Positions 44,243 through 53,143 of a DNA stretch of 64,000 bases are shown in pieces. The stretch's first letter is position 1. Every line of letters begins with the position of its first letter. Origin of the DNA: G963702155 sp963702155. Its GTDB lineage: Bacteria > Pseudomonadota > Alphaproteobacteria > Micavibrionales > Micavibrionaceae. Under the pieces are notes generated by a model. That model searched no databases, was not told where the DNA came from, and worked only from the letters and a program-made list of their open reading frames with translations. The stretch lies in contig OY969717.1 of assembly GCA_963702155.1 (NCBI GenBank), positions 248,001 through 312,000 of the forward strand. Reading direction: 5' to 3'. Position numbers and translations under genes: made by a program.

Positions 44243-44258
44243 TGGCACGCTTCCTGCA
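44243..44258 (+). promoter_or_regulatory. Sigma-54 promoter upstream of flgB
   Basis: TGGCACGCTTCCTGCA: -24 TGGCACG perfect, GG-N10-GC exact. It would start transcription about 30 nt before the flgB ATG and drive flgB-flgC-fliE-fliQ-fliR-flhB. On the opposite strand the same bases carry the ribosome binding site (AGGAAG) of the FlhB-C-like gene. Confidence 0.88.
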
Positions 44259-44297
44259 ATATTAAAACCGGAATAAAAAACCGATAAGGATTTAACT

Positions 44298-44711
44298 ATG
44301 TCGACACAAAATTTATCTCTTTTCAAGGCTCTTGGCTCAAAAATGGACTTTTTGAACCAGCGCCAGCGCATTATATCCCAAAATGTAGCGAACGCAGACA
44401 CACCAAATTACCAACCCAAAGACCTAAAGCCTGTAAATTTTGATAATGTTTTGAAAAAAGTCACAAAAGATGGCATGAGTGTAAATATCAATACGACAGA
44501 CAATATGCATATGCCGCCGCCAGGCGAAATTCGTGACCCCAAATCGGCAAAGCAAAAGCATGTATACGAAGTTGCCCCTGCTGGAAACGCCGTCATCATG
44601 GAAGAACAGCTTTTCAAAGCCAATCAAACAGTTATAGATTATAATCTCATGACCAATTTATATCAGAAAAATGTAGGTATGATCCGCACCGCACTCGGCA
44701 GCGGTCAATAA
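44298..44711 (+). CDS. flgB: FlgB, proximal rod protein
   Basis: 137 residues. LFKALGSKMDFLNQRQRIIS and QNVANADTPNYQPKDLKPVN form the rod-protein signature. The C-terminus ends YNLMTNLYQKNVGMIRTALG. First gene after the sigma-54 promoter at 44243-44258. Confidence 0.96.
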   Translation: MSTQNLSLFKALGSKMDFLNQRQRIISQNVANADTPNYQPKDLKPVNFDNVLKKVTKDGMSVNINTTDNMHMPPPGEIRDPKSAKQKHVYEVAPAGNAVIMEEQLFKANQTVIDYNLMTNLYQKNVGMIRTALGSGQ

Positions 44712-44747
44712 TAAGGCAAACCAATAATAGAGTAAGGAGTATATTTT

Positions 44748-45167
44748 ATGAGTTCAGAAATCCTAAATTCGATGCACATTTCGGCCATGGGTATGCGCGC
44801 GCAAGGCGCACGAATACGTATGATCACCGAAAACGTTGCCAACGCCGAAACCACAGGGACAACGCCTGGCTCTGACCCATATCGCCGTCAAACCATTACA
44901 TTCAAAAATGAAATGGATAAAGAGCGCGGCGTGCGTTTGGTAGAGGTGGACGACATAGGTAAAGATTTTAAAACACCTTTTATTGAACAATACAATCCCG
45001 CGCACCCCGCATCAAACGAAGCCGGATACGTTAAAATGCCAAACATAAACCCTCTTGTTGAAATTATGGATGTAAGAGAGGCACAGCGTTCTTACGAAGC
45101 CAATTTGGGAATGATTGAGCAATCCAAAACAATGGTTCTACGGACTATTGATTTGCTCCGCGCATAG
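44748..45167 (+). CDS. flgC: FlgC, proximal rod protein
   Basis: 139 residues, normal length. MHISAMGMRAQGARIRMITE with NVANAETTGTTPGSDPYRRQ, and C-terminal VKMPNINPLVEIMDVREAQR, YEANLGMIEQSKTMVLRTID. 36 nt after flgB; AAGGAG ribosome binding site. Confidence 0.97.
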   Translation: MSSEILNSMHISAMGMRAQGARIRMITENVANAETTGTTPGSDPYRRQTITFKNEMDKERGVRLVEVDDIGKDFKTPFIEQYNPAHPASNEAGYVKMPNINPLVEIMDVREAQRSYEANLGMIEQSKTMVLRTIDLLRA

Positions 45168-45201
45168 TTTGTGATAGAATAGGAAAGCAGGAGAAATCAT
45201 C

Positions 45202-45513
45202 ATGGCAATTGATAAAATCATAAATCCAAATATGGCCGCTGGCGCATACGCAAAAAACAGCGGCATCGCCAAGGTTGGTATATCAAGCAAAGATGAAATG
45301 TCTTTTTCCGATTTTTTGCGTGATAAAACCGCGCAATCTATTGATACTATGAAGGCAAGTGAAACCATATCTGCAGAGGCCGTAAAAGGCAACGCCGACC
45401 TTACCGACGTGGTTGAGGCCGTCACATCTGCGGAGTTAACACTACAAACTGTAGTTGCCGTACGTGACCGCATGGTATCTGCATATCAGGAAATTATGCG
45501 CACAAATATTTAA
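45202..45513 (+). CDS. fliE: FliE, MS ring-rod junction protein
   Basis: 103 residues. The C-terminal half (GNADLTDVVEAVTSAELTLQ, TVVAVRDRMVSAYQEIMRTN) is the FliE signature. Third gene of the flgB operon. Confidence 0.95.
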   Translation: MAIDKIINPNMAAGAYAKNSGIAKVGISSKDEMSFSDFLRDKTAQSIDTMKASETISAEAVKGNADLTDVVEAVTSAELTLQTVVAVRDRMVSAYQEIMRTNI

Positions 45514-45580
45514 TCCCCATTTTTTAAAACCTCATATAATCTCCCTTGGTGAAAACTCGATTTTGCCGTATCGTTAAAAC

Positions 45581-45847
45581 ATGAGTGAAGAAGAAGTAAT
45601 CGAAACCGCGCGCGAAGCGATTTTATTATCCATACAAATTGGGGCGCCCATATTGCTGGTCGGGCTTTTTGTAGGTGTAAGTATTGCACTTGTTCAGGCA
45701 CTCACCCAAATTCAGGAAATTACCCTCGTATTTGTGCCCAAAATTCTTGCCATTTTTCTTGCGCTTTTTGTGTTTTTGCCCTCATTCATGCAAACCCTCG
45801 TAACGTTCATGGAAAGCCTAGCCGACCGCATTATCGGCATGGGATAG
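45581..45847 (+). CDS. fliQ: FliQ, flagellar export gate protein
   Basis: 88 residues, two membrane spans (about 16-38 and 50-70). SIQIGAPILLVGLFVGVSIA, LVQALTQIQEITLVFVPKIL is the FliQ pattern. 67 nt after fliE. Confidence 0.96.
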   Translation: MSEEEVIETAREAILLSIQIGAPILLVGLFVGVSIALVQALTQIQEITLVFVPKILAIFLALFVFLPSFMQTLVTFMESLADRIIGMG

Positions 45848-45858
45848 GGGCGTAAACT

Positions 45859-46632
45859 ATGAGCGCGCTTCAGGATTTTCTTGCGACTGGCGTTTTTGCT
45901 TTTATGTTGGCCTTTGTTCGCATGGGAACCGCCGTAATGATTATGCCAGGGCTGGGCAATTCATTTGTGCCGCAACGTATTCGCCTTCACATCGCGCTTG
46001 GCCTCTCATTTGTATTATTTCCGCTTATTATTGCAAAGCTTCCATCCCCGATACCTGATACATTCAATTTGTTCTATCTCATAGGCATGGAATTTATAAT
46101 TGGCCTGTTTTTTGGCACAATCGCCCGTATCTTTATGACCGCATTGGATGTGGCCGGTATGATAATTTCATTTGCATCATCGCTTAGCAATGCACAACTT
46201 TTTAATCCTTCGCTTGCATCTCAAGGCTCGCTAATCGGTGCATTTTTATCAATTACAGGCGTTGTATTTTTATTCACGGCAAACCTGCACCATTTACTCA
46301 TTATGGGCGTGGTTGAAAGCTACCAGCTATTCCCTGTTGGCGGCGTGCCGGATACAGGTTCCATGGCAGAACTGATCGCTAAAGCCGTCGCAAGCAGCTT
46401 TGCCATCGGTGTTAAAATATCTGCGCCTTTTCTGGTTCTAACGTTGCTTATTTATACCGGCATGGGTGTACTCGCACGCCTTATGCCGCAAATTCAGGTG
46501 TTTATCATGGCACTGCCAATTCAAATCCTGCTTGCGCTTTTGATGATGTCATTTGTCCTATCTGCAGGACTAGTTTATTGGGCAACCGAATTCGAAGAAG
46601 CAATGGTCTTTTTCCTAAGCGGCGGAGGATAG
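45859..46632 (+). CDS. fliR: FliR, flagellar export gate protein
   Basis: 257 residues with about six membrane spans. FMLAFVRMGTAVMIMPGLGN at the start, GMEFIIGLFFGTIARIFMTA and LTLLIYTGMGVLARLMPQIQ, VFIMALPIQILLALLMMSF are typical. Completes the FliPQR channel. 11 nt after fliQ and 3 nt before flhB. Confidence 0.96.
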   Translation: MSALQDFLATGVFAFMLAFVRMGTAVMIMPGLGNSFVPQRIRLHIALGLSFVLFPLIIAKLPSPIPDTFNLFYLIGMEFIIGLFFGTIARIFMTALDVAGMIISFASSLSNAQLFNPSLASQGSLIGAFLSITGVVFLFTANLHHLLIMGVVESYQLFPVGGVPDTGSMAELIAKAVASSFAIGVKISAPFLVLTLLIYTGMGVLARLMPQIQVFIMALPIQILLALLMMSFVLSAGLVYWATEFEEAMVFFLSGGG

Positions 46633-46635
46633 AGC

Positions 46636-47706
46636 ATGTCTGATTCAGATCAGGATGATGCCCAAAAAACCGAAGAACCCACCGCCAAACGGTTAGAAGA
46701 AGCCCGTAAAAAAGGTCAGGTACCAATGTCGCGTGAGGTCAATAACTGGGTGATGCTACTGACGGCAACCATTTTAATCATGGCACTCGCTGGCCCGATG
46801 ATGGCGGGGCTATCCGATACAATGCGCGCATTTATTGAAAAGGCACACGATATACCATCCGCACCAAATGGTGTTGGTGTTGCGCTCGGCACGGCTTTTG
46901 TTGAAACTATGAAGTCAATGGCCCTACCGCTTATTATACTGGTGATAGCAGCACTTCTTGCGCCTTTTTTACAAGTCGGATTTATCTTTTCGCCTAAATC
47001 AATCAAGCCCGATATAAGCAAAATTTCACCTATGAAAGGTTTTACACGCCTTTTTTCCGTCCGCTCTCTTATGGAGTTTTTAAAAGGGCTTCTTAAAATC
47101 TCAATGATCGCGATTGTTGGCGTAATCATCCTATACCCGTATTTTGGACAAATGGAGCATATGGTTGGCTTACCCCTAAATTTGCTGATGTTAGAGCTGA
47201 AAACACTGACCGTACGTTTGATGATCGGAGTGTTGGTTGTACTTATTGTGATTGCAATTATTGATCTGGTTTATCAAAGATTTGAGCATAATAAAAAAAT
47301 GCGTATGACAAAGCAGGAAATCAAAGATGAATATAAACAAACCGAGGGCGACCCGCATGTAAAAGCCAAACTGCGCGGTCTTCGTGCAGAGCGAGCGCGT
47401 CAAAGGATGATCCAAAGCGTACCTGAGGCAGATGTTGTAATCACAAACCCAACTCACTTCTCAATCGCTTTAAAATACGATCCTGAAGTTATGGAAGCGC
47501 CAAAATGCATCGCCAAAGGTATTGATGATGTTGCGTTAAGAATTCGTGAAGTTGCAAAAGAGCATGATATAGTATTATTTGAAAACAGGCCGCTTGCCCG
47601 TGCGCTTTATGACACGGTTGAAATCGATGAAATCATTCCGGCCGAACAATATAAGGCCGTCGCCGAAATCATATCTTATGTGTTCAAAATCAAAGGCCGC
47701 AAATAA
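46636..47706 (+). CDS. flhB: FlhB, export gate and substrate-specificity switch
   Basis: 356 residues. N-terminal QDDAQKTEEPTAKRLEEARK KGQVPMSREV, four membrane spans (about 30-210), then the cytoplasmic domain with the autocleavage motif NPTH (Asn about 271), followed by FSIALKYDPEVMEAPKCIAK and AEIISYVFKIKGRK. Works with FliK in substrate switching. Last gene of the flgB operon; a second FlhB-C-like protein is encoded at 43.9 kb. Confidence 0.97.
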   Translation: MSDSDQDDAQKTEEPTAKRLEEARKKGQVPMSREVNNWVMLLTATILIMALAGPMMAGLSDTMRAFIEKAHDIPSAPNGVGVALGTAFVETMKSMALPLIILVIAALLAPFLQVGFIFSPKSIKPDISKISPMKGFTRLFSVRSLMEFLKGLLKISMIAIVGVIILYPYFGQMEHMVGLPLNLLMLELKTLTVRLMIGVLVVLIVIAIIDLVYQRFEHNKKMRMTKQEIKDEYKQTEGDPHVKAKLRGLRAERARQRMIQSVPEADVVITNPTHFSIALKYDPEVMEAPKCIAKGIDDVALRIREVAKEHDIVLFENRPLARALYDTVEIDEIIPAEQYKAVAEIISYVFKIKGRK

Positions 47707-47716
47707 AACTACGTAT

Positions 47717-47750
47717 AAAAAAAACTGCTCCCAAAATACAAGGAGCAGCC
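47717..47750. terminator. Terminator between flhB and the small 47778 gene
   Basis: CTGCTCC (47725-47731) and GGAGCAG (47742-47748), 10-nt loop. On the minus strand the stem is followed by a run of eight T, so it best terminates the minus-strand gene at 47778; it may also stop flhB transcription. Confidence 0.85.
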
Positions 47751-47777
47751 AATTAATCTGATAATTGATTGATATGT

Positions 47778-48020
47778 TTATTCGTTTGTGAATTCTTGCG
47801 GGAAAATTTTGGATTCGGAACTGTAGCCCGATTTTTTTGGCTCTTTTGTTACATCCACATCTTTTTGCGAATCCGATGCGTTAGAATCACTGGTATAGTC
47901 AGTTGGTTTTTCAACGGCATCATTTTTTTCATCAAGATCTGGAAACAAGCCTGATTCGGATGTATAAACCGCTTCTTTAAAAGCATCGTCTACAAGTTTT
48001 TTCTTTTGTTTATCACTCAT
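47778..48020 (-). CDS. Small acidic polar protein, unknown
   Basis: 80 residues from the ATG at 48020, with GGGA upstream; a longer start at 48056 would add 12 residues. Lys-rich at the start (SDKQKKKLVDDAFKEAVYTS) and Asp/Ser/Thr-rich after it, with two similar Y-S-S-E-S type phrases (VYTSESGLFPDL and GYSSESKIFPQE) hinting at an internal repeat. No family recognised. Monocistronic, with its own terminator. Confidence 0.55.
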   Translation of the reverse strand: MSDKQKKKLVDDAFKEAVYTSESGLFPDLDEKNDAVEKPTDYTSDSNASDSQKDVDVTKEPKKSGYSSESKIFPQEFTNE

Positions 48021-48140
48021 CTTAAAATTCCCTTTGTTAAAAATATAGATCTGCAATAGTTAAGGCTTTATAAGTAATGCACGCAAGCTTTACTAGAAAA
48101 TATCTATATTTTTTCAAAAGCCTATGGCAAGCTTCAAAGC

Positions 48141-50660
48141 ATGACACTAGATCACACAAAATTTATAAACCGCCACGATAAATCCACCCAAGGTTATGAA
48201 CGTATAGACTTAAGACAGCGCAAAAAACGCGGAAAACTTACGCTTTTATCTATTTTTATTATGACCATCGTTCTTTTCGGCGTAGCGATAACAATGCATA
48301 TGGGCGAAAACAGCATGATCATTGCAAGTATTGCCTTCGGCCTGATAAGCCTTGGACTTTTATATGCCTACCGCTCTTATAAAAGCTATGATGAGGTGCA
48401 GGAAAAAGTAAACCTTTTTCAGGCCGTTATCGAAAGTAGCCGGGCTGCACGCGTTATAACAAACAAGCACGGCCATATATTATATGTGAATAAGAAATTC
48501 GAAAACCTTGTTGAGCGAAGCATCGATAAAGATTCAGATATTCGCCTCTTAAACGAAATATTCAAAAATAATCCTGATGTAGATGCACATCTTACAACTT
48601 TGGTAAATAAAGCGCATCGCGGCCTTTTAGAAAATATAGAATTACTCTCTTTTTATAATGAGAAAGAGCGCTGGTTCGCTGTATCTTGCGCCCGTATCAT
48701 GGGTGGCGAAGATCATTTGCAATGGTATATCGAGGACATAACCGGTAAATATGTTGCCGAAAAAGCTGTTTTGGATGAACGTGAAAAACTCATAGATTTC
48801 ACAGATAACGCTCCGGTTGGCTTTTTCTCGGCCAATGAAAAAGGACAGTTCGTTTTTGCCAATGCAACACTTGCACGTTGGCTTGGCACAGATTTGGAAA
48901 CATTACTTGAAAAAGGTAAATTGCACACTTATCTGGAAAGCCCGCCTGCAAATGCTCGCCCCTTTGACATCATAGAAAAAGGCGGCGATAAGCAGGTTGC
49001 TGAATTATATATGAAAAGCACAAGAGGCAAAACTTTTCTAGCGGCCGTAAATCAAGTCATAATGAGAGATAAAACCGGCCAAATCACAACACGCGGTGTA
49101 GTCTATGATTTAACCGCAGAACGTGAAATGCGCACGGCTCTTAAAGAATCGGAAGCCCGTTTTCAAAAGTTTTTTGAAGAAGCACCGCTTGGCATCATCT
49201 TGCTGAGCCCCTCCGGCACAATCGTGGATAGTAACGCTATGTTCGCGCATATGCTCGGTACGACTATCAAAAAAATTGAACGCAAACAATTCGATAGCCT
49301 TATAGATGCAGGGGATAAAGACCGCGTCATGTCTGCTGTATCTCGCATTGATGAAGGTAAACAAATGGACGCACCTTTGGAGATTACACTCAACGGAAAA
49401 CACGGGCCTCAACAAGCGCAAATGCATGCACGCCGTTTTCGCGAGGGCGGTAACACGGTTTTACATTTTATCGACCTCAGCAAACAAAAGGAATTGGAGG
49501 AGCAATTTGTGCAATCCCAAAAAATGCAGGCTGTAGGACAGTTAGCAGGCGGTATCGCACATGACTTTAATAATCTTTTGACCGCCATGATCGGATTTTG
49601 TGATTTATTATTATTACGTCACAAACCAGGCGACCCGTCTTTTTCAGATATTATGCAGATTAAGCAAAACTCCAACCGCGCCGCCAATCTCGTACGGCAA
49701 TTGCTGGCTTTCTCGCGTCAGCAAACACTGCGTCAAAAGGTGCAAGATATTACCGATATTCTAACTGAATTATCGCATTTATTGCGCCGCTTGATAGGCG
49801 CAAATATCGAACTAGACTTTATCCATGGTGAAGATTTGGGGCTTGTAAAAGTGGATGAGGGTCAAATGGAGCAAGTGCTTATAAATTTGGCCGTAAACGC
49901 CCGCGACGCAATGGACGGCGGCGGTGATTTGACTATCACAACTGAAAATTTCACCAATAAAAAAATGATGGAACTTGTTTCTGAAGAAATGCCGGCAGGA
50001 CATTGGATCAAAATAACTGTATCAGACACAGGGTGCGGCATACCCAAAGAAAATATTTCCCGCATTTTTGAACCGTTCTTTACAACAAAAGATGTGGGGC
50101 AGGGGACGGGGCTTGGTCTTGCCACTGTTTATGGCATTATTAGACAAACAGGCGGTTTTTTGGATGTACAAAGTAAAATTGGTAAAGGCACAAGCTTCGT
50201 ACTATACCTCCCCCGTGCAAGCGAAGCAGATGAAGAAGAAAGCGTCGCAGATGCAAGCGAAACGCAAATTATAGAAACAATTCGCGATCTTACCGGAACG
50301 GAGCGTATTCTTTTAGTTGAGGACGAAGATGCCGTCAGAACATTCAGTCAACGCGCATTAAGTAACAAAGGCTACACTGTGTTAACCGCCGATAGCGGCG
50401 AAAGCGCGCTTTCTACGTGGCATACCGAAAAAGATCAGGCGCTCGATCTTTTAATAACCGACGTCGTCATGCCAAATATGGATGGCCCCACACTGGCACA
50501 ACACATACGCCAAGAGAGCCCTGATCTTAAAATCATTTTTATTTCCGGATATACCGAGGATAAATTGAAAGATTATATGGGCCCTAATATATGGTTTTTG
50601 CCAAAACCTTTTACACTCAAGCAATTAACCGTAAAAGTAAGAACAGTTTTGGAAGAATAA
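48141..50660 (+). CDS. cckA: CckA-type hybrid histidine kinase
   Basis: 839 residues. Two membrane spans (about 33-53 and 58-78) are followed by PAS-like domains (roughly 90-205, 210-330, 335-450). The HisKA region has MQAVGQLAGGIAHDFNNLLT with His474. The HATPase domain has NLAVNARDAMDGGGDL, DTGCGIPKENISRIFEPFFT, GQGTGLGLATVYGI. The receiver domain carries LLVEDEDAVR and Asp774 in LLITDVVMPNMDGP. This is the CckA architecture; CckA feeds phosphate through ChpT to CtrA and controls the cell cycle and flagellar class II genes. recA follows, an order seen in related bacteria. Confidence 0.93.
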   Translation: MTLDHTKFINRHDKSTQGYERIDLRQRKKRGKLTLLSIFIMTIVLFGVAITMHMGENSMIIASIAFGLISLGLLYAYRSYKSYDEVQEKVNLFQAVIESSRAARVITNKHGHILYVNKKFENLVERSIDKDSDIRLLNEIFKNNPDVDAHLTTLVNKAHRGLLENIELLSFYNEKERWFAVSCARIMGGEDHLQWYIEDITGKYVAEKAVLDEREKLIDFTDNAPVGFFSANEKGQFVFANATLARWLGTDLETLLEKGKLHTYLESPPANARPFDIIEKGGDKQVAELYMKSTRGKTFLAAVNQVIMRDKTGQITTRGVVYDLTAEREMRTALKESEARFQKFFEEAPLGIILLSPSGTIVDSNAMFAHMLGTTIKKIERKQFDSLIDAGDKDRVMSAVSRIDEGKQMDAPLEITLNGKHGPQQAQMHARRFREGGNTVLHFIDLSKQKELEEQFVQSQKMQAVGQLAGGIAHDFNNLLTAMIGFCDLLLLRHKPGDPSFSDIMQIKQNSNRAANLVRQLLAFSRQQTLRQKVQDITDILTELSHLLRRLIGANIELDFIHGEDLGLVKVDEGQMEQVLINLAVNARDAMDGGGDLTITTENFTNKKMMELVSEEMPAGHWIKITVSDTGCGIPKENISRIFEPFFTTKDVGQGTGLGLATVYGIIRQTGGFLDVQSKIGKGTSFVLYLPRASEADEEESVADASETQIIETIRDLTGTERILLVEDEDAVRTFSQRALSNKGYTVLTADSGESALSTWHTEKDQALDLLITDVVMPNMDGPTLAQHIRQESPDLKIIFISGYTEDKLKDYMGPNIWFLPKPFTLKQLTVKVRTVLEE

Positions 50661-50663
50661 AAA

Positions 50664-50716
50664 GTTCATACTTTGTTCTTTTTACGCTTGACAGGAACAA
50701 AGGGGGAATATATGGT
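50664..50716 (+). promoter_or_regulatory. recA promoter with alphaproteobacterial LexA box
   Basis: GTTC-N7-GTTC at 50664-50678 is the direct-repeat SOS box of Alphaproteobacteria. A sigma-70 promoter TTGACA (50688-50693), 17-bp spacer, TATGGT (50711-50716) lies just downstream of it. LexA bound there would repress recA until DNA damage. Confidence 0.85.
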
Positions 50717-50791
50717 GTGTATAGATTTTAAAAAATGACCTGCCATTTATTGCACCGTCGCATTAAACATGCGAAAAAAGGAGACTATATC

Positions 50792-51928
50792 ATGAGCGTA
50801 ACCACACTCCGTAAAGAGGACACTATGGCCAAAAGCAATGCCGAACAAGACCCAAACAAACAAAAGGCCCTAGATGCCGCCCTTTCACAAATTGAACGTG
50901 CCTTTGGTAAAGGTTCAATTATGAAATTAAACAGTGATGGTAAACTCCCGATTGAGGTTGAATCCATATCAACAGGATCCTTGGGGTTGGATATTGGCCT
51001 TGGAATTGGCGGATTGCCACGTGGACGGGTTATTGAGATTTATGGCCCCGAAAGTTCCGGTAAAACAACATTGGCTCTGCATGCAATTGCAGAGGCGCAA
51101 AAAACCGGCGGTACATGTGCAATTATTGATGCCGAACATGCGCTTGACCCATCATATGCAAAAAAACTCGGTGTAGATGTTGATAATCTTTTAATCTCTC
51201 AACCAGATGCCGGAGAGCAGGCATTAGAAATTGCCGACACACTTGTGCGCTCTGGCGCAGTTGATGTTCTCGTTATTGATTCGGTGGCTGCTCTTGTGCC
51301 GCGCGCTGAACTTGAAGGTGAAATGGGCGATCATCATGTCGGGCTACAAGCACGATTAATGTCACAAGCCTTACGAAAAATTACAGGATCGATTTCAAAA
51401 TCAAAAACGGTTGTAATTTTTATTAATCAAATACGTATGAAAATTGGTGTTATGTTTGGTTCACCAGAGACAACAACCGGCGGTAACGCACTTAAGTTTT
51501 ATTCTTCGGTGCGTCTGGATATTCGCCGTATCGGTGCGATTAAAAATAAGGATGAAATTGTTGGAAATCAAACACGCGTAAAAGTCGTGAAAAACAAAAT
51601 GGCACCGCCTTTCCGCCAAATTGAATTTGATATTATGTACGGGGAGGGTATTTCCAAATTGGGTGAACTGCTCGACCTTGGTGTTGCCGGAAACGTTGTA
51701 GATAAGGCTGGCGCTTGGTATTCATATGATGAACAACGTATCGGTCAGGGACGCGAAAATTCAAAACAATTCTTGAAAGAAAACCCTGAAATTGCCGATA
51801 AATTAGAAAAACAAATCCGTGCCAATGCGGGTTTGGTTTCTGAAGCCATGTTAACAGGCCCGGAAAAGGCAAATAAAGCGGCTGAAAATGCCTCTGATAA
51901 TGTTGCAAACGATAAGGCAGATAAATAA
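50792..51928 (+). CDS. recA: RecA, recombinase
   Basis: 378 residues from the ATG at 50792, which has a strong AAAAGGAG 9 nt upstream; a further ATG at 50825 also has GAGG. Core: QKALDAALSQIERAFGKGSI, Walker A GPESSGKTT, VLVIDSVAALVPRAELEGEM, NQIRMKIGVMFGSPETTTGG, ending in an acidic Ala/Asn-rich tail. Catalyses strand exchange and LexA self-cleavage. Flanked by cckA and smpB. Confidence 0.98.
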   Translation: MSVTTLRKEDTMAKSNAEQDPNKQKALDAALSQIERAFGKGSIMKLNSDGKLPIEVESISTGSLGLDIGLGIGGLPRGRVIEIYGPESSGKTTLALHAIAEAQKTGGTCAIIDAEHALDPSYAKKLGVDVDNLLISQPDAGEQALEIADTLVRSGAVDVLVIDSVAALVPRAELEGEMGDHHVGLQARLMSQALRKITGSISKSKTVVIFINQIRMKIGVMFGSPETTTGGNALKFYSSVRLDIRRIGAIKNKDEIVGNQTRVKVVKNKMAPPFRQIEFDIMYGEGISKLGELLDLGVAGNVVDKAGAWYSYDEQRIGQGRENSKQFLKENPEIADKLEKQIRANAGLVSEAMLTGPEKANKAAENASDNVANDKADK

Positions 51929-51988
51929 AACATAAAATATAGTCAATTCGCATAAGACCAACATTCCTAATATCCAATATAAGGGGGG

Positions 51989-52037
51989 GCATACGAGCTG
52001 GCTATACCTTAAAAAAATACGGGTGCAGTCAGCTTTT
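51989..52037 (+). terminator. Probable recA terminator
   Basis: AGCTGGCT (from 51997) pairs with AGTCAGCT (to 52034), 7 of 8 positions, followed by TTTTT. The loop is long with a possible inner ACC/GGT pairing. The remaining 51929-52205 gap has nothing else I can support. Confidence 0.5.
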
Positions 52038-52205
52038 TATTCAAAATATTCAATTTTTATGAATATTTTATAAAACAGTCGCTCGCAAAGAAATGGTTTT
52101 AAATAAATTCTAAATAACTTATTTTCACCTTCAATTTATGTGATTGGCTTCTCCTAATAAAGAAAACATCTTTTTGGATAAAGTGTACTCAATACAAAAT
52201 ATTAT

Positions 52206-52697
52206 TTAAAAATCTTTCATAATGCGGTGTTTTTGCCGTCCCCAATCCCGTTTCTTTTCTGTTTCACGCTTATCATGAAGCTTTTTACCCTTGGCTAAAG
52301 CAATTTCAAGCTTTGCAATCCCGCGCCCATTAAAATAAAGCTTGGTCGGCATAATGGTGTATCCATCTCGCGTAACCGCGCCAAGCAATTTATTCACCTC
52401 ACGCTTATGCAACAATAACTTTCTCGGACGTTTTGGATCATGCTGAAAATGCTGGCTCGCTTTTTGATATTCGGGAATATTGGCATTAAAAAGCCAGATT
52501 TCACCATTTTTCGGGCCAACATATCCTTCAGCAATAGAGCCTTGCCCGTGCCGCAAAGACTTTACCTCCGTACCGCTAAGCATAAGCCCAGCTTCAAACG
52601 TATCTTCCAGTGCATATTCGTATCGTGCGCGCTTATTAAGCGCTACGGTAGCGTTCGATGAAATTAACCCCGTTTTCTTTTTTTTCGGTCCTGCCAT
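52206..52697 (-). CDS. smpB: SmpB, tmRNA-binding protein
   Basis: 163 residues. ATVALNKRARYEYALEDTFE AGLMLSGTEVKSLRHGQGSI, EGYVGPKNGEIWLFNANIPE, LLHKREVNKLLGAVTRDGYT, KLEIALAKGKKLHDKRETEK. Works with tmRNA in ribosome rescue; no ssrA gene was found in this window. Convergent with recA. Confidence 0.97.
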   Translation of the reverse strand: MAGPKKKKTGLISSNATVALNKRARYEYALEDTFEAGLMLSGTEVKSLRHGQGSIAEGYVGPKNGEIWLFNANIPEYQKASQHFQHDPKRPRKLLLHKREVNKLLGAVTRDGYTIMPTKLYFNGRGIAKLEIALAKGKKLHDKRETEKKRDWGRQKHRIMKDF

Positions 52698-52736
52698 GAT
52701 GTTAATCTTGACGTGCTCTGCATAAAAACAAAGTAA

Positions 52737-53141
52737 TTATGCCGTCAGTCTTTCCTTATAATGCTTTAAAATGTCAATAGCTTTATCAGCCTTGTGATCC
52801 GGTACAAAATTATAATCGTGGTAATACGCGGAAACGGCGTTAACACTGATGCCTGCATCGGCCAGCGTACTACTAATATGCGCCAGAAATCCAACGGCAT
52901 CTAATCCGGAATGAATATTAAGTGTAATCATACGAGACGTGTAAATATAAGGTATCTCCTTTAACAAAGCTTCTTGCATAGGAAGAATAAGCGTAAGGCC
53001 TTTGCGCTCTTTAAATACACAAACATAATCAATGTCATGAATATTGTAATTGTGATCAACGGTTGCAAAAACATAAATATCCTCATGCAATATCGGCTGA
53101 ATATTCTGAAGTAAAATATCTAAATTTTTTTCATCACGCAT
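52737..53141 (-). CDS. ACT domain-containing protein
   Basis: 134 residues. The C-terminal half (MITLNIHSGLDAVGFLAHIS, STLADAGISVNAVSAYYHDY) is an ACT-like fold as in amino-acid-binding regulatory domains. The N-terminal half (YVFATVDHNYNIHDIDYVCV, FKERKGLTLILPMQEALL) resembles the paired domain of DUF2241-type ACT proteins. Ligand unknown. Immediately downstream of dapA (2-nt gap), so it may be cotranscribed. Confidence 0.8.
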   Translation of the reverse strand: MRDEKNLDILLQNIQPILHEDIYVFATVDHNYNIHDIDYVCVFKERKGLTLILPMQEALLKEIPYIYTSRMITLNIHSGLDAVGFLAHISSTLADAGISVNAVSAYYHDYNFVPDHKADKAIDILKHYKERLTA

Positions 53142-53143
53142 AC

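Noticed and set aside
44255..44269. A second GG-N10-GC on the minus strand, upstream of the FlhB-C-like gene
   Set aside because: The -24 part lacks CAC and the start point would fall at the ATG, leaving no room for its ribosome binding site.
51929..52205. Possible tmRNA gene next to smpB
   Set aside because: No tRNA-like acceptor or ANDENYALAA-type tag could be read; the hairpin there looks like the recA terminator.
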